64,000 nucleotides of DNA, taken from contig CAUYUJ010000888.1 of the NCBI GenBank assembly GCA_963575745.1, positions 17,501 through 81,500 on the forward strand, given 5' to 3'. The stretch is from Prorocentrum cordatum (taxonomy: Eukaryota; Sar; Dinophyceae; Prorocentrales; Prorocentraceae). Position numbers and translations under genes: made by a program. Positions within the stretch are counted from its first letter, which is position 1, and each line of letters begins with the position of its first letter. The notes under the pieces are model-generated. The model searched no databases and was not told where the DNA came from. It was given only the letters and a program-made list of their open reading frames with translations. This document shows, piece by piece, positions 32,401 through 40,141 of the stretch.

Positions 32401-32704
32401 GATTGGAGGTTGGTTTTGGCCTCCCCTGCCTGGCGTCTGCCCTCAACGCAGTCGGATTGATCCTGCGCTCCTTGCAGAGAAGGGGCACCGATGCATTTCG
32501 CTCGAATGCTCCGACTCGACCCGCCTTATCGTTTGCCTGAGGTGCAAGGCCATCAGCGGGCAGCGAGCCATGAATCTGTCTCGACAGTGCGCCGAGCACC
32601 CCAACAGTGCGGGTGCTCGGCATTGTTGGCAGAGAATATGCCGTGGCCTGCATCCAAAGAATGACAGAGTCACGGTAGAGCGAGGACCCTGGTCGGACCT
32701 TTAA
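29441..32704 (+). CDS. LINE ORF2, reverse transcriptase and RNase H part
   Basis: This is the C-terminal continuation of the endonuclease frame. It is open from 29330, and its first ATG is 29441. RT landmarks are SRPIDIFCSVFRVHGKFRR (about 29930), TDLYKYDE as motif A (30131), AGCSLATTFIRA as motif B (30310) and LYIDDGG at the catalytic YIDD (30401-30412). A finger of the type CSLCGDGDDTIRHRLWRCSAC follows near 31430. The RNase H domain shows MFVDGSC (31684), SAEYHAF (31831), IHSDCQN (31894) and KAHQR / NNYVDAAAK (about 32022-32100), so all four acidic positions and the His appear present. The C-terminus has two further Cys-rich clusters (WRCTVC; CLRC...CAEH...CWQRIC) that could be nucleic-acid-binding fingers. 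The reading is intact from 29330 to the TAA at 32702-32704. Confidence 0.85.
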   Translation: MQEVESDARKAASAEWRDWLLEKADQGARKIHMVSKGATPWRPTTTLASDGAVIADPLSLLRAESQRFSSLWGKGKARPWLPKGGLSPALPEFRPEDIRAVSKGFRERTAVSVDGFHMKHFAMMSDATLNLLCDILGLMERSAVIPMQISIIIMSLIAKPSSGSRPIDIFCSVFRVHGKFRRSLADEWEARFSREHVCAGPFEGAQDVVWRQACHAEANTTQGKECATLLTDLYKYDETLDLQVLALRAHQVGFPVGISYLCIAMYSQARFLSLGGFVDGPYWALAGVVAGCSLATTFIRANAIQDLDALRLPQAVQFKLYIDDGGLSATGSFKQVLKRLPQAAADLHDALVHGVGAVISKEKMSLVCSSRPLGKAISRALGGLAGPILDSDSATNLGVDFCAGRPSRVRGRNSKAKERIRKAKDRTARLVRMRPTISGKRCRNVFVAGPLPGAVYGCEISGVTDHELLSLRQLVGKARKPSAGGRSLTALMLCHDDPPRVAAIAPIYRWAKEIWTTHHRLYPHALSFATLRSAWNAAVSRPSGLWRSVAGPISAMRKSLERVSWSTPSFTVLRDGKGFDIHLTQVSPAMVRPLLGRAVRRTLEWDLGARHNLGRVCTDGILSLLTSRKFTAFQKGCVRSLFCNATYTRVKARSLGYVIDTTCSLCGDGDDTIRHRLWRCSACDELRTELIPAKVREWAGQADDTLACYGLFPHPAEAFPQPSFEEGVITEICEGYEHLVFEQDFAGQMFVDGSCRRHPVGELSRVGWAVSLLDPSNMQEMIRIRGPVWPPYPQTPQSAEYHAFCAAARFVANPSTIHSDCQNVVEYASLDWVKQTSHKRLYSGCAQFVRENLPVITTCKVKAHQRVDEAADGRDRFLRIGNNYVDAAAKVAAASHPQPSREQVEEVDRQYAVARAVGVLAAKLLPIWPPLEIGPGVVREVVCRESGAGLGTAAATPHAWQQIGAFWRCTVCLSASRGVRAPPQEHGIGGWFWPPLPGVCPQRSRIDPALLAEKGHRCISLECSDSTRLIVCLRCKAISGQRAMNLSRQCAEHPNSAGARHCWQRICRGLHPKNDRVTVERGPWSDL

Positions 32705-32787
32705 GCGACCAGGGCTGGCGGCCTGCCCCTCCAGGCTGCCAGAGCGACATTCAGAGGTGGAAGGGCCTGTTGCGGGCAAAAAAATCC

Positions 32788-32826
32788 TCCTCCTCCTCCT
32801 CCTCCTCCTCTTCCTCCTCCTCATCA
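32788..32826. repeat. (TCC)n tail at the LINE 3' end
   Basis: A TCC/CCT run directly after GGGCAAAAAAA. It may be the LINE's own microsatellite tail, the remaining target tract, or both. Confidence 0.85.
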
Positions 32827-32959
32827 TCAGAGTCCCCAGACGGAGCATAACCCAAGAAAGCCCTTGGATTAACCAAAAACCAATAACATCAAGAAAAGCA
32901 ACGCTTCACACGGATTCGCCTGGCTGTCTGTATTCTCACAGAACATTGCATGCGTTGTT

Positions 32960-33729
32960 CCCTACCTAGGCTCTGCCTAGAAGGGTTCTTACTCTGAGGC
33001 TTAAAGGGCCGGGCAATGGAACCCACCCCGGGCGATTCCCCCAGGATCCGCCCCGCGGTCCCCCCAGTTGCGCCCCCTGGGTTCACCCAGCTTAGCTTAG
33101 CTAAGCTTAACTAAGCTTATCTTAGCTTAGCTTAGCTTAGCTTAGCTTATCTCATCTTAGCTTAGCTTAACTCAGCTTAGCTTTGCCTAGCCTAGCCTAG
33201 CTTGGCTTAGCTTAGCTTAGCTTATATCATATTAGCTTAGCTTAGCTTGGTTTGGCTTAGCTTAGCTTAGCTTAGCCTAGCTTAGCTTCGCCTAGCCTAG
33301 CTTAGCTTAGCTTAGCACAGTTTAGCTTACCTCAGCTTAACTTAGCTCAGCGCAGCATAGCGCAGCGCAGCATTAGCACAGCATAGCATAGCATAGCATA
33401 GCATAGCCAAGCATAGCATAGCATTTCACAGCTCAGCATAGCGTAGCATAGCATAGCATAGCGCAGCATAGCGCAGCATAGCATAGCATAGCATAGCATA
33501 GCATACAATTTATTAACATAGCACAGCGCAGCATAGCATAGCATAGCATAGCATACCCTGGCCTAGCCCAGCATAGCATTGCGCAGCATAGCATAGCATA
33601 GCATAGCAGAGCAGAGCAGAGCAGAGCAGAGCATAGCATAGCATAGCGCAGCACAGCATCCACTACTGCTGCTGCTAATGCTGCTTTCCTAGAGGCTCCA
33701 ACTCCTAGGTAGGGTCGCACTGGGATAAT
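32960..33729. mobile_element. Pentamer-filled element, copy 1 (relative at 62588-63341)
   Basis: It starts CCCTACCTAGGCTCTGCCTA, which contains the hairpin CTAGGC-TCT-GCCTAG, then GAAGGGTTCTTAC and CTTAAAGGGCCGGGCA. Next come GC-rich TTCCCCCAG blocks, an AGCTT/AGCCT pentamer array (33087-33345) and an AGCAT/AGCGC array (33345-33655). The end is AGAGGCTCCAACTCCTAGGT followed by AGGGTCGCACTGGGATAAT. The termini share an inverted CCCTACCTAG. Copy 1 may be flanked by TTGTT on both sides. Minus-strand MLCYAMLCYAM-type frames are artefacts of the pentamer. The class is unknown. Confidence 0.75.
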
Positions 33730-33761
33730 TGTTTGTTTGTGTTTACCGTTTCTCCCCTATT

Positions 33762-33832
33762 GCCTGAGGGCATAGAGAAAGAAAAGGAGGTGGAGCAGGA
33801 GGATTTTTGCTTCCCCCGAGGAGGAAGAAGAG
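33762..33832 (+). repeat. Short dispersed repeat, second copy
   Basis: Matches the block order of 25767-25836 (CTGAGGGCAT ... TTGCTTCCCCCGAGGAGGAA). Confidence 0.55.
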
Positions 33833-33947
33833 GAGGAAAAGGAGTGGAGAAAAATAATGGAGCAACGAGAGCGGTTCCTTTTCAAGCCCTTTGAAGGCCG
33901 AGCGCGCCCCACCCCCATCCAGTCTGAAGCTGATCGAGCCCCCTCCT

Positions 33948-34202
33948 CCGACTCCGGATCCGCCATACTTTGGGCGATGTCGCGGTCGAGCGGAAATTCC
34001 CACCCCACTTTTGAAGCTCCTCTGATGTCGATTTCCGTCCTCCCTTTGCCGTCGCTGTTTCGGCGATACATTTGCGGAGATGTCCGCCCTGTGTTTCCGA
34101 GGCGGATCGTTTCGCCCCATTCTTTCGCACCGTTTGGGGTGAACTTCCGACGCAATTTGGAGCGGGCAGATCAACCAAAATACGGCGGATCCGGAGCCTC
34201 CA
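33948..34202. mobile_element. MITE-like inverted-repeat element
   Basis: The arm CTCCGGATCCGCCATACTTT starting near 33951 has a near inverted complement near 34176 (AAAATACGGCGGATCCGGAG), enclosing about 200 bases of non-repetitive sequence. There is no second copy in the window and no clear target duplication. A 146-aa frame (33857-34297) spans it, but no domain is recognised. Confidence 0.45.
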
Positions 34203-34299
34203 CGGGCGGGGGCACGAGGGCGAGGCTCGAGCGGGAAGGTGACACGGCGGAGCTTCGCTGGCAACTCATGGGGCCCTTGTATGTCAGCGTGCGCTAGCG

Positions 34300-34445
34300 T
34301 CTGGTAGTGGACGATAAGGCGCCGATTTAGCGTCGACTTAGCGCCGACGAGCGTCGGTTCAGCGTCGGCTAGGTCGACTAGCGTCGATCTCGTCGACGGG
34401 CGTGCGTCGGTTCAGCGTCGATTGATTCGCGTCGGCGAGCGTCGA
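34300..34445. repeat. AGCGTCG(A/G) short tandem repeat
   Basis: TAGCGTCGA / AGCGTCGGTTC words recur every 8-20 bases. Confidence 0.6.
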
Positions 34446-34479
34446 CTCGCGGGGCCCAGCAAGATGGCACGGGAGGCTC

Positions 34480-35140
34480 CCGTGAGTTGCCACCGACCGG
34501 AGGAGGGGAGCACTCCAGCGAGGCAGGTGGCGCACGCGCAGCCGCTCGCGACGGGCGTCGCCTCGCGCCGAAAGTCCAGGGGGGGGCGGTGGACGGGGTC
34601 TCGGCGATGTGGCCCCCACGGGGCGCGAGGAGGAGAGCGCGGCTCGAGCAGCGGGGGCGGCACGGCAGGGGAGGGAAGCACTTCGGTCAGGCGATCGCAG
34701 ACATGGATCAAGGGGGCGTGGCTTAGCGACGGGTCCCGTGTCCATGGAAGACCGCGGATCTCTGCCGCCGAACGAGGCGGCACAAGCCGCATTTTGGGGG
34801 GGGGACCTCACCCGATCTATGGATTTGGCGACCGCGCGCCAATCCATGGATCGCTAATCCATGTTTGCGCGCCCCCGATTCGGCGAGGCGACGTCGGCGT
34901 GGAGAAAGTCGGGCTTCGCACCCGAGCCGCGTCGCCGATGCATCGCCGATGCGGCGCGATCCTCAGACCCCATCCGCTCGGACCCCCTCTGGGAGGCCTC
35001 CGGGCACGGCGGCCGAGGGGAGCACTCCCGCGAGGCGGGTGGCGCACGCGCAGCCGCTCGCGCCTCGCGGCGCCTCGCGCCGACAGTCCGTAGGGGGGGG
35101 CGGTGGGCGGGGTCTCGGCGAGGCGGCTCCCGCGCCTGTC
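34480..35140 (+). repeat. Two diverged copies of a GC-rich block
   Basis: GGGGAGCACTCC, then GTGGCGCACGCGCAGCCGCT, CGCCTCGCGCCGA, CAGTCC and GGCGGTGGGCGGGGTCTCGG occur at about 34503-34615 and again at about 35017-35125 in the same orientation, roughly 510 bases apart. Confidence 0.6.
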
Positions 35141-35194
35141 CGCTGCGGGGCTGCCTGGAACGCAGGGGCGCCACTGCCAGGGGCGGCGTGTTGC

Positions 35195-35609
35195 TCCCTG
35201 CCCCGGCGGAGGGGTTCCCGTTCAGTGTTCCCCCTGGGGGGGTCTGGGGTCTGAGGGGGGGGGCCCCGCAGGACGTGGCCCGGCCACGGGCGGAACGCCG
35301 GCGGAAGACGGCCGCTGTCGGCCCCAGTTCGGCAGACGCGTTTCTGGGCCACACGGTGGTCCGCAAGATGGTCCAAGGGGGCTGCGAGTCGCCGAAAGAT
35401 CAGTCCAAGATGGCTTCAAGATGGATGTTCCAGGAAGCCTCCAAGAAGCCTCCGGGAGGCCTCCAAGAGGCCCCCAAGAGAGCTCTTAGAGTCAAAATGC
35501 GTGTGTTTCCCTCCCGCGTTTGAAGGTTTATCGCGTGTTCGCCTTATCGGCTTCCCGACGCTCCAAGACGGCCCAAGAGGCCCCAAAGATCGCCCCCAAA
35601 CGGCCCCCA
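35195..35609 (+). repeat. CCAAGA-rich dispersed repeat left of the retrogene
   Basis: It begins CTGCCCCGGCGGAGGGGTTC then CCGTTCAGTGTTCCCCC, continues with CCAAGATGG / CCAAGAGG units, and ends CCCAAGAGGCCCCAAAGATC then GCCCCCAAACGGCCCCCA. The same repeat restarts at 38187 in the same orientation. The relict spliced leader begins at its last base. Confidence 0.7.
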
Positions 35610-35631
35610 ACCGTAGCCATTGTGGCTTAAG
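35610..35631 (+). other. Relict dinoflagellate spliced leader
   Basis: Compared with the 22-nt dinoflagellate spliced leader (DCCGUAGCCAUUUUGGCUCAAG, from memory), the genomic sequence matches at 20 of 22 positions. It begins ACCGTAGCCATTGTGGC, and the changes are T to G at leader position 13 and C to T at position 19. The leader is normally added to mRNA by trans-splicing, so its presence in the genome just upstream of a gene marks a reverse-transcribed mRNA that was put back into the genome. Confidence 0.8.
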
Positions 35632-35719
35632 CACAGAAGCGTGCATCAGGTTGAGGTGTGTTAGTGTGGCCAGTCTTGCAGATCCGAGCTCTGCAGGATC
35701 TGCCCTGCTGCAGATAATC

Positions 35720-37843
35720 ATGAGCCAAGGCTACCAGTCAATGCGCCAGATTGGCAAGTACACGCACAAAGCGTTTGCCGGGATTGTGGTGACTCTATCG
35801 TTTGCATACGTCGTGATGGTTGTGGTCGAAGGTGGGAGGGGTGTATACAAGGAGTGTGTTTTGGTCGAGAGCCACGAGACGAGCACTCGTCATCTGAGCA
35901 AGGAGGACTTTGCGCAGTACTCTTTTGGCAACTCGATGATCACCGTCGCCGCTTTCTTACCGACAGCGCCTGTGGCCGCCTGCCTGCTCGCATTCGCTGC
36001 AACGCCTTACCTGCGCCGAGTGTCCGAGTACGCCTTCGTTTTATGGGCGAGCAAGTGGATGCATGTGGTCTCCAACCTGCTGGAGTGCTCTGGCTGGTCT
36101 TACTGGATTGTGATGGTGCCTGCCTACCTCTTCGGGCTGTTGTACATAACCTCGTTCGTCATGTTCCTCGCGCTTCTCCTGCACCAAGTCAGAGCCCTGG
36201 AGGACAGCTCCTACTTGGACCTTGGCTCGTCGCGCCTGCGTTTGGCTCTGAGGCGCCTGTCGGCAACCCTCGTCTTCACCGTGCTGGTGGCCATGTCTTG
36301 GAATTCGGGCCTCTGGGGAGACCAAGGCGAGCATCCGATGAGAGTGGTCACTTCGATGCTCTCCTGGGCGTGCCTCGCTCAGATCCTCCACGTCTCGCTG
36401 CTTCCGATCCTGGCGATCCGACGAGTGCAGAGGCTGACTTCAGACGCGCTGCTGTCGGAGAGCGCCAGGGCGCTCGAGGAAGCCAGGCAGGCTCCGAGAT
36501 TTCTCAGGCTCCAGCAGCTCGGTGTCGCCGCCGGCCTGGCCACCTCCCTCGTCTGGTTCGCCCTGTTTATCTGGTCCTACCGGGCCCTCTGGCCGCTGCC
36601 CGACGCGAGCGAGGAGGCGAAGACGCCTCTGCTCGTGCTCGCCGGGTCGCGGCTGCCTGGGATGGTAGACACAATCTTCAACTCGCTGGCGAGCCTTGCG
36701 ATCAGCGGAGCGTTCTTCGGCGCCCTGAGCGGTGGGAGGGCACTGCTCAAAGGCGAGGCAGCGCGCTTCGAGAAGTGGACGAAGGCTGCGAAGGAGTGGT
36801 CTTCTCATCCGGATGCCGACTGGCAGGCAAAGGTGGCAGAGATGGCTGGCCGAGGGGTATCTCTACAAGCCCTGCTCGGTTTCTATCGCCGCCTGGGCAA
36901 AGATCTGATGCCTGGCTTCGACCCCTCGCGCCACACCACGCATGACGTGGTGTTCCGAGCGATCATCCCTGAATCGAGCCATCATCGGAAGTCCATGGCG
37001 CAGGTCATGATGGAGGACAAGCGTGTAGAACCCGAGAAGATGGTTACCCATAATTGGCAGAACTTGTTCTCGGACTTGATTTCTGCAATCGTCGCAGACG
37101 CACTGGGCGAAAAGGAATACTGCAGGGTGTCTCACTTGCTTCTCAATGACGTCGACACTATCGAGAGCTGGATCGATTACGCTGGCGTCGGTCAGCGCAC
37201 CTACTGGGTATGCGCCTTTTCCGTCAACCAGCACACATCCACCTGCGAAAACACCTTAGGGTTGGAGGACTCCGTGACAGGCGAGAAGTATCCCGCTTGT
37301 AAATGTGGGCTGCCCAAGGCATTCAACAAGACCCCACCGCTGTCCAGCGAGGGACAAAGCATCGAGTGCGAGATGAACAAGTTCGACCCCATGGTCAAGA
37401 CCCTCTCGGCCAGGAGCAGGAACTTCTCGCAGCTTGTTGCGGTGGACAGGCGCTTCGAGGTGTTCAACCGAGCGTGGTGCGTCGCCGAGATTGCGGCATC
37501 GAACTCCATGGGAATGGACCAGAGGTTGCAGCTCCCATCGCGACGGATACTCCAGGAGAACCTGCACATGCTCTCCCGTCTGGAGATCTGCCGCATGGGG
37601 GCCAGCAGGCCCGAGGACAAGGTGGAGATTCTGCGCCACATCTCGGACCACGAGGCCTTCGACAGGAGGCTGAGGGACATGCTGCTGGTCCAGCTGCTGC
37701 CCTCGTGGTCCACGCTGGACTCGTGGGACCACATGTTTTTGGCAGGCAGGGTTGCTCGCTGGCAGGTCGTTGCCTGCAGGCTATCCAGCAGGGTGTGGGA
37801 TCTGGATCTCGAGGGCACGCTGGGCCACCCGATCAATATGTGA
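35720..37843 (+). CDS. Multi-pass membrane protein, probable retrocopy
   Basis: A 707-aa protein in one uninterrupted exon. I chose the ATG at 35720, which lies 88 bases after the relict spliced leader. The frame is open farther upstream only through the repeat. About seven hydrophobic segments are seen (residues ~18-36, 73-96, 128-154, 182-198, 213-235, 264-290, 315-340). A soluble C-terminal domain follows with distinctive motifs: VTHNWQNLFSDL (442-453), TYWVCAFSVNQH (494-505), CKCGLPKAFNKTPPL (527-541), CEMNKFD (550-556) and NRAWCVAEIA (583-592). I recognise the motif set as a large dinoflagellate family. The pattern of strand motif, long insert and R-WC-EI recalls TIR-like or related signalling domains, but that is inference and no function is assigned. 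The reading frame is intact, so it may still be functional if it acquired regulatory sequence. It is bracketed by two same-orientation dispersed repeats. Confidence 0.8.
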   Translation: MSQGYQSMRQIGKYTHKAFAGIVVTLSFAYVVMVVVEGGRGVYKECVLVESHETSTRHLSKEDFAQYSFGNSMITVAAFLPTAPVAACLLAFAATPYLRRVSEYAFVLWASKWMHVVSNLLECSGWSYWIVMVPAYLFGLLYITSFVMFLALLLHQVRALEDSSYLDLGSSRLRLALRRLSATLVFTVLVAMSWNSGLWGDQGEHPMRVVTSMLSWACLAQILHVSLLPILAIRRVQRLTSDALLSESARALEEARQAPRFLRLQQLGVAAGLATSLVWFALFIWSYRALWPLPDASEEAKTPLLVLAGSRLPGMVDTIFNSLASLAISGAFFGALSGGRALLKGEAARFEKWTKAAKEWSSHPDADWQAKVAEMAGRGVSLQALLGFYRRLGKDLMPGFDPSRHTTHDVVFRAIIPESSHHRKSMAQVMMEDKRVEPEKMVTHNWQNLFSDLISAIVADALGEKEYCRVSHLLLNDVDTIESWIDYAGVGQRTYWVCAFSVNQHTSTCENTLGLEDSVTGEKYPACKCGLPKAFNKTPPLSSEGQSIECEMNKFDPMVKTLSARSRNFSQLVAVDRRFEVFNRAWCVAEIAASNSMGMDQRLQLPSRRILQENLHMLSRLEICRMGASRPEDKVEILRHISDHEAFDRRLRDMLLVQLLPSWSTLDSWDHMFLAGRVARWQVVACRLSSRVWDLDLEGTLGHPINM

Positions 37844-38186
37844 GGATCCCGGGGCCCCGTGCCGTGTGGTGTGGTAGCTGTCGATCGCCTCCTCAGGGGT
37901 GACGCCGCTGTGCATTGTGCGCATGATGACGTGGTCCTCCTCAGGGGTACCGCCGTCGAGCCTTGTGCCGAGTGCCATCCGGACCTGTGAGCCATCCAGA
38001 CCTGTGCGCTCGTGGTGGGTGCCTGCTCGAGTCCGTTGCCGAGAATGGCAGTGTGACTCTCGTTCTCGTTTTGCCTTCGCTCTCCAGCCCACAGGGGCAG
38101 GATCTTGCCATCCTCAGTCGGGCATCAACGTGTATCGTCGCGCTGATCTGGCTGCTTTTATGTCTTGATATCTAGACTATGTGGAC
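37844..38186 (+). other. Presumed 3' UTR of the retrocopy
   Basis: About 340 non-repetitive bases between the stop codon and the next dispersed repeat. No poly(A) tract is visible at its right end. The tail may have been lost, or the insertion occurred through recombination. Confidence 0.4.
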
Positions 38187-38660
38187 TTTTTCCCCGATCT
38201 TGCGGAGGGGTTCCCGTTGTGTGTTCCCTTGGGGGGGTTTGGGGGGGACACCTCGGGACATGGCCCGGGCCACGGGCAGAACGCCAGCGGAAGCCAGCGG
38301 AAGACGGCCGCAATCAGCCCCATGTCAGCAGACGCGCTTCCTGGCGGCACGGACGGCCCCAAGATGGCCCTCAAGATGTTCCAAGAAGGCCACGAGTCAC
38401 CGAAAAATCGCTCCGCTCCAGACCGACCAAGATGGCCTCCAGACGGCCCAGATTGCCCCCACGACGCCCCGAGGCCTCCAAGAGGCCCCCCGAGAAAGCC
38501 CCAAGAGTCAAAATTCATGTGTTTTTCATAGGTGTTTGAAGGTTTTTCGCGTTTTCGCTTGATCGGCCTCCCGACGCTGCAAAACGGCCCAGGAGGCCCC
38601 AAAGATCGCCCCAAAACGGCCCAAGACGGTCGGAGACGCCACGGCAAAGTGGCACAGCGT
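38187..38660 (+). repeat. CCAAGA-rich dispersed repeat right of the retrogene
   Basis: It starts ACTTTTTCCCCGATCTTGCG then GAGGGGTTCCCGTTGTGTG and follows the same block order as 35195-35609. Shared blocks include TTTGAAGGTTT, a TCGCGT(G)TTCGC block, CCCGACGCT, CAAGAGGCCCC and CAAAGATCGCCCC, where this copy has CAGGAGGCCCC. Confidence 0.7.
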
Positions 38661-39384
38661 CAAGCGGACAGCAGGGGAAACAGCATGATGCGCATTAAAG
38701 CAGCACAGCGTCAAACGGACAACATCGCATTGCCGTCATCGTGGCGAGAGGTTGCGCTGCGCGCATAGCCCGCCGGCGGGCGAACGCACGCGGTGCTCGT
38801 GCCTCGTGGGCGTCAGCGCCCTTACCAACGTGGGCCGCGGACCACGAGGATTTCTAGTTCTCTCCCCGCGGCCGCGCCCTCGCCAAGTGAGCTTTCGCCG
38901 CGCGTTGTGCGCAGCGGTCATGTCCCTCCTCGTCCCCCCTCCTCCCCTCCTTTCCTCCCTCCCCTCCTGCCCGTCCAGCCCCCTCGGATGTGGTGACGGT
39001 AACCTGGCCGGCCACTGTTGCGCGCTGCCGCTTTCGTGCTCGAGCCCGAATTCGTTGGACGCGGTCAAAGCCCCCATGAGGCCCATGAGGGGAAGCGGAT
39101 CTAAAGCTGAATGACCCTGGGCGGGCAACGTGCGTTTGTGCTCACAGCTGTTCTCGAGAACGGTGTGCTTTCTCTGTGGACGGAGTTGTCCGTTTACATT
39201 TTTCTTGGCACAGTGCTTGTACATCTAGCCTCGGCTTGGCAGTGCTTGTACATTTTTCGTGGAGGCTTGGCTTCCAGCCTCGGTCTTAGCAGTCCGGGAA
39301 ACAGCTTATGTGTCCCATTTCGTTGTTTTTCTCTTCGCGAGTCATGCCCACTTGTCCTCCAAGGTCGGGGTTCGTGACAATATC
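38661..39384. other. No recognisable gene
   Basis: Mixed sequence with short open frames and no domain motifs. A GTTGCGCTGCGCGCATAGCC patch and a CT-rich patch (38925-38980) are the only features of note. Confidence 0.4.
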
Positions 39385-39500
39385 AGGTTTAAGTTTGCGA
39401 GAGATTCACGGATTGAGGGAAGGTGGTTTTCAAAATGTGGTTCTCGCTTTCGCGCAGCGCACATTCGCGACAACAGTTCGCAAGAAGTTCACGGGTTCCC
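39385..39500 (+). repeat. Single unit related to the 83-bp repeat of 21955-22285
   Basis: It contains GAGATTCACGGATTGAGGG, GGTGGTTTTCAAAATGTGG, TTCTCGCTTTCGCGCAGCGC and ACATTCG, the same order as the four-unit array at 22 kb. It lies directly upstream of the CCT-tailed repeat. Confidence 0.7.
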
Positions 39501-39822
39501 ATCATCAACGTATCATTAATGGTGTTTTGGAAGGATTCAGGATTATGTGGGTGCAACAGTTACGTTGGTTCTCTGTGGTGAAGTCCCTGGGATGGCGTTC
39601 TGGCACGATTCAGGATCGTCAGAAAGCAAAACAGTCAGGTTGATCCGTGGCGTTGGAATCCCGAGAATAATGTTTTGACATCCTTCAGTGTCTGCAACCG
39701 GTTGTCTTCCAACGAGGCAGTTTCCTCAATGGAAATGAATCGTTGTAGGGGCCTATGAAGAGGGAGCTTGGAGGGAGCGTTTATTCCAACATCGTTGATG
39801 GCTCTTTGGTTTACACTGGTCC
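39480..39822 (+). mobile_element. Dispersed retroelement-like repeat, copy 2
   Basis: Direct counterpart of the minus-strand copy at 6369-6712 (see there). It ends GGTTTACACTGGT and then (CCT)n. Confidence 0.6.
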
Positions 39823-39990
39823 TCCTCCTCCTCCTCCTCCTCCTCCTCCTCCTCCTCCTCCTCGCCTCCTCCTCCTCCTCCTCCTCCTCCTCCTCTTTCT
39901 CCTCCTCCGCCTCCTCCTCCTCCTCCGCCTCCTCCTCCTCCTTCCTCCTCCTCCTCCTCCTCCTCCTCCTCCTCCTCCTCCTCCCTCCCT
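39823..39990. repeat. (CCT)n microsatellite
   Basis: About 165 bases of CCT with CTT and CGC interruptions. Confidence 0.95.
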
Positions 39991-40141
39991 CATTTCCATC
40001 GCGCGAAAGCGCGGTGCCTGCCACATCTGCCCAGGAGGGTGAGGATGTGTAGGTTTTGTCGCCTCCCCCGGTGCGTCCTCCTCCGCTGCGCTCCTCCCTC
40101 CCTGGAGCCGCCTGGGGGTCTGAGGTGGCCCAGCACTGGTT

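Larger units (their letters stand above)
26128..32826 (+). mobile_element. LINE (APE endonuclease, RT, RNase H) in a CCT tract
   Basis: About 6.7 kb with a 5' leader (26128-26251), a zinc-finger and coiled-coil ORF1, and an ORF2 with AP-type endonuclease, reverse transcriptase, CCHC-like finger and RNase H, then a short 3' UTR ending GGGCAAAAAAA and (TCC)n. APE plus RNase H places it broadly with the I/R1/Tad-like LINE superfamilies; the clade cannot be fixed by eye. The whole coding stretch from 26252 to 32704 is in one frame, with in-frame stops at 27485-27487 and 29327-29329. CCT runs lie on both sides, so the target may have been a CCT microsatellite. Confidence 0.85.

Noticed and set aside
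33347-33720. MLCYAMLCYAM repeat proteins on the minus strand (also 62831-63256)
   Set aside because: These are products of the AGCAT pentamer array; such frames occur wherever the array occurs.
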